Below are positions 6,429 to 8,943 of a stretch of DNA of 8,943 bases, piece by piece (positions within the stretch are counted from its first letter, which is position 1; each line of letters begins with the position of its first letter). Location: the NCBI GenBank assembly GCA_903891235.1, contig CAITDW010000218.1, positions 1 to 8,943 of the forward strand, written 5' to 3'. A program made the position numbers and the translations under genes. The notes under the pieces were generated by a model. The model had not been told where the DNA came from. It made no database searches and was given only the letters and a program-made list of their open reading frames with translations. Source of the stretch: an uncultured Candidatus Saccharibacteria bacterium. GTDB taxonomy: Bacteria; Patescibacteriota; Saccharimonadia; Saccharimonadales; UBA4665.

Positions 6429-6471
6429 GTATTTACTGTAAAATCTAGAAATTTAAATAAAGAATATTTTT

Positions 6472-7503
6472 ATGTCTGAAATAAAAAGTAATAAAGAGCA
6501 TAGCCAAGATAGCTGGATTAAAATTGAAGAAGGGTTTGTTGAGGTAAGTGTGTTTGAAACTGGCGTACCACCACGCTTTCGTCTTTATTTTTTTGATTTA
6601 AATCGCAATCCGGCTCCAATGCATGCGAGCAAAGATATAAGTATAGAAACTATTAGGTCTGATGGCAAGAAACAAACTTTTGCTTTTACTGCTTGTGACT
6701 ATTACATGGAAGCGACAAGTGAATTACCAGAACCTCACGAATTTGAAATGATTTTAACAATTTCTCAATCAGATCTTATTCAAACTTATAGTACCAAATT
6801 CACGGAAGATCATCTTCATAGCCATTCGCACGAGCCTAATGCAGGCATATTGAGTTGGATGTATAAAAAGTTAGGTCATTCTCATCATATAGCAGATAAA
6901 GTAGATACCGCAATGGAATCGAATGAGCGTGGCATTCATACACTTAAAATTACTCTAGTAATACTAACTATTACCGCTTTATTTCAGCTGGGGATTGTAA
7001 TCCTATCAGGCTCAGTAGCATTGCTTGCCGATACTATCCATAATTTTGCAGATGCTACTACTAGTCTTCCGTTATGGGTTGCTTTTTCACTAGCACGCCA
7101 AGGAACTAATCGTCGTTTTACTTATGGATATGGGAAGGTAGAAGATGTAGCAGGGGTATTAATCGTATTAATCATCTTTTTCTCTGCTTGTATTGCTGCT
7201 TATGAGTCGATAATGAAGATTATTAACCCTATGCCCATTGAAAGTCTTTTGTTAGTTAGTGTCGCCTCAATTATTGGTTTTGTTGGTAATGAGTGGGTGG
7301 CTATGTATCGCATACGTGTAGGCAAAGAGATTGGTTCTGCCGCTCTCATTGCTGATGACTACCACGCTAGAGTTGCTGAATTACATAAAAAAGTTAAATT
7401 ATTACTCTCAGAGAATAAGTCCTACAATATGATTATTACTTTACTAAAGTGTTCAAGAGGTACTATTGCTAAAGTTGCTAAACGTCAAGACGAATGCGTA
7501 TAA
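6472..7503 (+). pseudogene. Truncated cation diffusion facilitator fused to a helix-turn-helix tail
   Basis: The first 301 residues belong to a cation diffusion facilitator (CDF), an inner-membrane exporter of Zn2+ or similar divalent metals in exchange for protons. Residues 14-120 form a soluble domain (E-G-F-V-E-V-S-V-F-E-T-G-V-P-P-R-F-R and P-E-P-H-E-F) found ahead of some bacterial CDFs, ending in a His-rich stretch (H114 to H138). TM2 keeps D187, H190 and D194. TM5 begins I-A-D-D-Y-H298-A-R-V and should continue with an Asp completing HxxxD. Instead residue 302 is Ala and a 42-residue unrelated sequence follows, with a helix-turn-helix pattern (K-V-K-L-L-L-S-E-N-K-S-Y ... C-S-R-G-T-I-A-K-V-A-K-R) resembling the C-terminal HTH of serine recombinases. 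TM6 and the cytoplasmic domain are gone and not found downstream. Transport is almost certainly lost. The junction at about 7375 marks a past rearrangement. Shine-Dalgarno is weak. Confidence 0.8.
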
Positions 7504-7611
7504 AAACGTTTATAGTAAACCTAAAATACTATGATTAACATACAGCTACCATACTCTTGTTATTATCAATAGGTGCAGAAAATAACGGTCGTTTTTACCA
7601 TACAAACAAAC

Positions 7612-7657
7612 TTGACGTGGTTTAATACCATATGTTACACTACTTAAACCGTATAAT
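7612..7657 (+). promoter_or_regulatory. Promoter region of the TPR gene
   Basis: TTGACG (7612-7617) and TACACT (7636-7641) are 18 bp apart. A perfect TATAAT also lies at 7652-7657 but without a good -35. Between the elements is the palindrome TGGT-TTAAT-ACCA (7618-7630), a possible operator. A wider GGTTTA/TAAACC inverted repeat (7619-7624 and 7645-7650) spans the same stretch. The preceding part of the gap (7504-7611) holds no gene. Confidence 0.4.
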
Positions 7658-7687
7658 ATAAATCAAAACTAAAGCTGTGTGGGTCAG

Positions 7688-8943
7688 ATGAAACAAAGAT
7701 TAACTTTTGAAGAAGATGATGACAATTTTATAGATAAAATCTCTTACCAAGAGCATATAGAAGAAATCAATCATTTAACTTATATGATTAATTCGAATAT
7801 GTATCTAGATAAGGCTGGACTTTATTATAAAAAAGGAATGAATTTATCTATTATAGGTAATTATTCTGAAGCCGTACAATGTTTTAATAAAGCAATTAAT
7901 ATTGATAATAATCACGTTGATTCTTATTATCAAAAAGGAGAAATCTTACGTACTTTCTTAAAAGATTCCAAAGCAGCAGTAATAGCGCTAGACGAAGCTG
8001 TTAGAATAAATCCTAATTATGTAGAAGCATATAGTACAAGAGGCTATGCTTTTATGGACTTATGTAGATACGAAGATGCAGCAGAGTCTTTTGATCAAAT
8101 CATAAGAATTAATTTAGAAATGGGACACAAGTTACCACCAATATCTTTTGAGGAAGCAGTTAGAAAACAAGTAATGTGGAACCCTCTACAATTAACTCGT
8201 TCTAATGGTTATGAAGGAAAAGCATCAGCATTAAAGAAATTAGGAAAATGGGAAGAAGTATTGGAATGTTATAATCAACTAATAAAGCACCAACCAGGCA
8301 GTGAACATCATCATCACAACAGAGCAGAAGCTTTACTTAATCTTGAAAGAATAGAGGAATCACTGGAATCAGTAAATATCGCACTTCATATTCAACCAAA
8401 TAATCCTTTTTTCTTAAATATGAAAGGTGTAGCTCTTGCTAAATCAGGTAATAGAATAGCAACTGAAGAGTTTTTCAATAAGATGTTGCAATCAAAATCT
8501 GAATTTTTAGATAGCGCTAGTACGTACTTACAGAAAGGTTTTGCTATGAATATTTTAGGTGATAAAGAAGCGGCTATTATAAATTTTGATCTCGCTATAA
8601 AAGATTCTCCTGATTATTATCAAGCTTATAAAGCAAAAGGGCTAGTGCTTAATTCTTTAGGAGACAAGAAGAAAGCATTGGATTGTTTTAATAAAGCTAC
8701 AAAGATTAATCCTGATTATGTTGATGCTTATCATGGTCAGGGTAGTATTTTATCCGAATTAGGACAGTATTGGGAAGCGATAAGATGCTGTAATAAAATA
8801 ATTAAAATTAATCCTAATGATGCTGTTGCTTATAATAATAAGGGTTGGTACTTATCTAAATTAGGAGATCATGAATCAGCTCTTGAATGTATAGAACACT
8901 CTTTAGAAATTAGCCCAAACTCAGCACATACTTATCATAGCAA
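7688..8943 (+). CDS. Tetratricopeptide (TPR) repeat protein, 3' end outside the window
   Basis: The frame is open from ATG at 7688 to the window edge, giving 418 residues with no stop. After an acidic N-terminus (E-E-D-D-D) come about ten 34-residue TPR units near 43-76, 77-111, 112-145, 173-206, 207-239, 240-273, 278-311, 312-345, 346-379 and 380-413, with an eleventh starting at 414. The classic pattern is clear, for example A-Y-x-x-K-G, then L-G-D, then A-L-x-C-F-N-K-A-x-K-I-N-P-D-Y in unit 8. Residues 146-172 interrupt the array. TPR solenoids are protein-binding scaffolds, and no enzymatic domain, signal peptide or membrane segment is visible, so the partner and role are unknown. The start is supported by promoter-like sequences upstream, and GGG (7680-7682) is at most a weak Shine-Dalgarno. 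H207-H210 is a natural run of four His inside a repeat. Similar TPR proteins are common in Rickettsiales. Confidence 0.85.
   Translation, partial: MKQRLTFEEDDDNFIDKISYQEHIEEINHLTYMINSNMYLDKAGLYYKKGMNLSIIGNYSEAVQCFNKAINIDNNHVDSYYQKGEILRTFLKDSKAAVIALDEAVRINPNYVEAYSTRGYAFMDLCRYEDAAESFDQIIRINLEMGHKLPPISFEEAVRKQVMWNPLQLTRSNGYEGKASALKKLGKWEEVLECYNQLIKHQPGSEHHHHNRAEALLNLERIEESLESVNIALHIQPNNPFFLNMKGVALAKSGNRIATEEFFNKMLQSKSEFLDSASTYLQKGFAMNILGDKEAAIINFDLAIKDSPDYYQAYKAKGLVLNSLGDKKKALDCFNKATKINPDYVDAYHGQGSILSELGQYWEAIRCCNKIIKINPNDAVAYNNKGWYLSKLGDHESALECIEHSLEISPNSAHTYHS

Noticed and set aside
7508..7520. GTTTA-TAG-TAAAC hairpin after the CDF remnant
   Set aside because: A five-pair A/T stem with no T-run; too weak to call a terminator.
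1..8943. CRISPR arrays, tRNA or rRNA genes, toxin-antitoxin pairs
   Set aside because: No regular spaced repeat array, cloverleaf-like sequence, rRNA-like block or paired small genes were seen by eye on either strand.

Overview
The window is AT-rich (roughly one third GC by eye) with compact AT-rich codon use, and looks like an accessory region of an intracellular bacterium. A Rickettsiales genome (Rickettsia or a close relative) is the best guess. This rests on composition, a photolyase beside an SDF-family symporter, a long TPR-repeat protein and transposon-scarred genes. It is inferred from character, not from a database match.

Layout. Positions 1-192 hold the 3' end of a DNA photolyase gene (+). 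A hairpin terminator at 363-405 separates it from a convergent SDF/DAACS-family symporter (408-1610, -), which has a good sigma-70-like promoter at 1660-1687. An SCD-type acyl-lipid or acyl-CoA desaturase follows (1928-3136, +), with all histidine boxes and an unusual coiled-coil C-terminal tail. Positions 3383-6377 hold the core of a transposon: a TniB/TnsC-like AAA+ ATPase (3383-4186, -) overlaps by 8 nt the end of a TniA/TnsB-like DDE transposase (4179-5636, -). A very short tyrosine recombinase (5850-6377, +) is transcribed divergently. Inverted repeats flank this trio (3326-3336/6391-6401 and 3371-3390/6409-6428). Next come a cation diffusion facilitator gene cut off in its TM5 motif and joined to a helix-turn-helix tail (6472-7503, +), and a TPR-repeat gene that runs off the right edge (7688-8943, +).

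How the parts fit. The transposase and ATPase match the two-protein engine of Tn552 and Tn402/Tn5053 in order and size. Those elements transpose replicatively and carry a serine resolvase to separate cointegrates. Here the matching position holds a catalytic-domain-only tyrosine recombinase. The 213-bp divergent gap holds two copies of TTCGT-N15-ACGAA, further ACGAA half-sites and a dif-like stretch. The proposal is that this is a compact TniAB-type transposon whose cointegrates are resolved by a minimal tyrosine recombinase at a site in the gap. The same repeats could instead be operators for the two divergent promoters. No target-site duplication was found, so the element's exact ends are unresolved.
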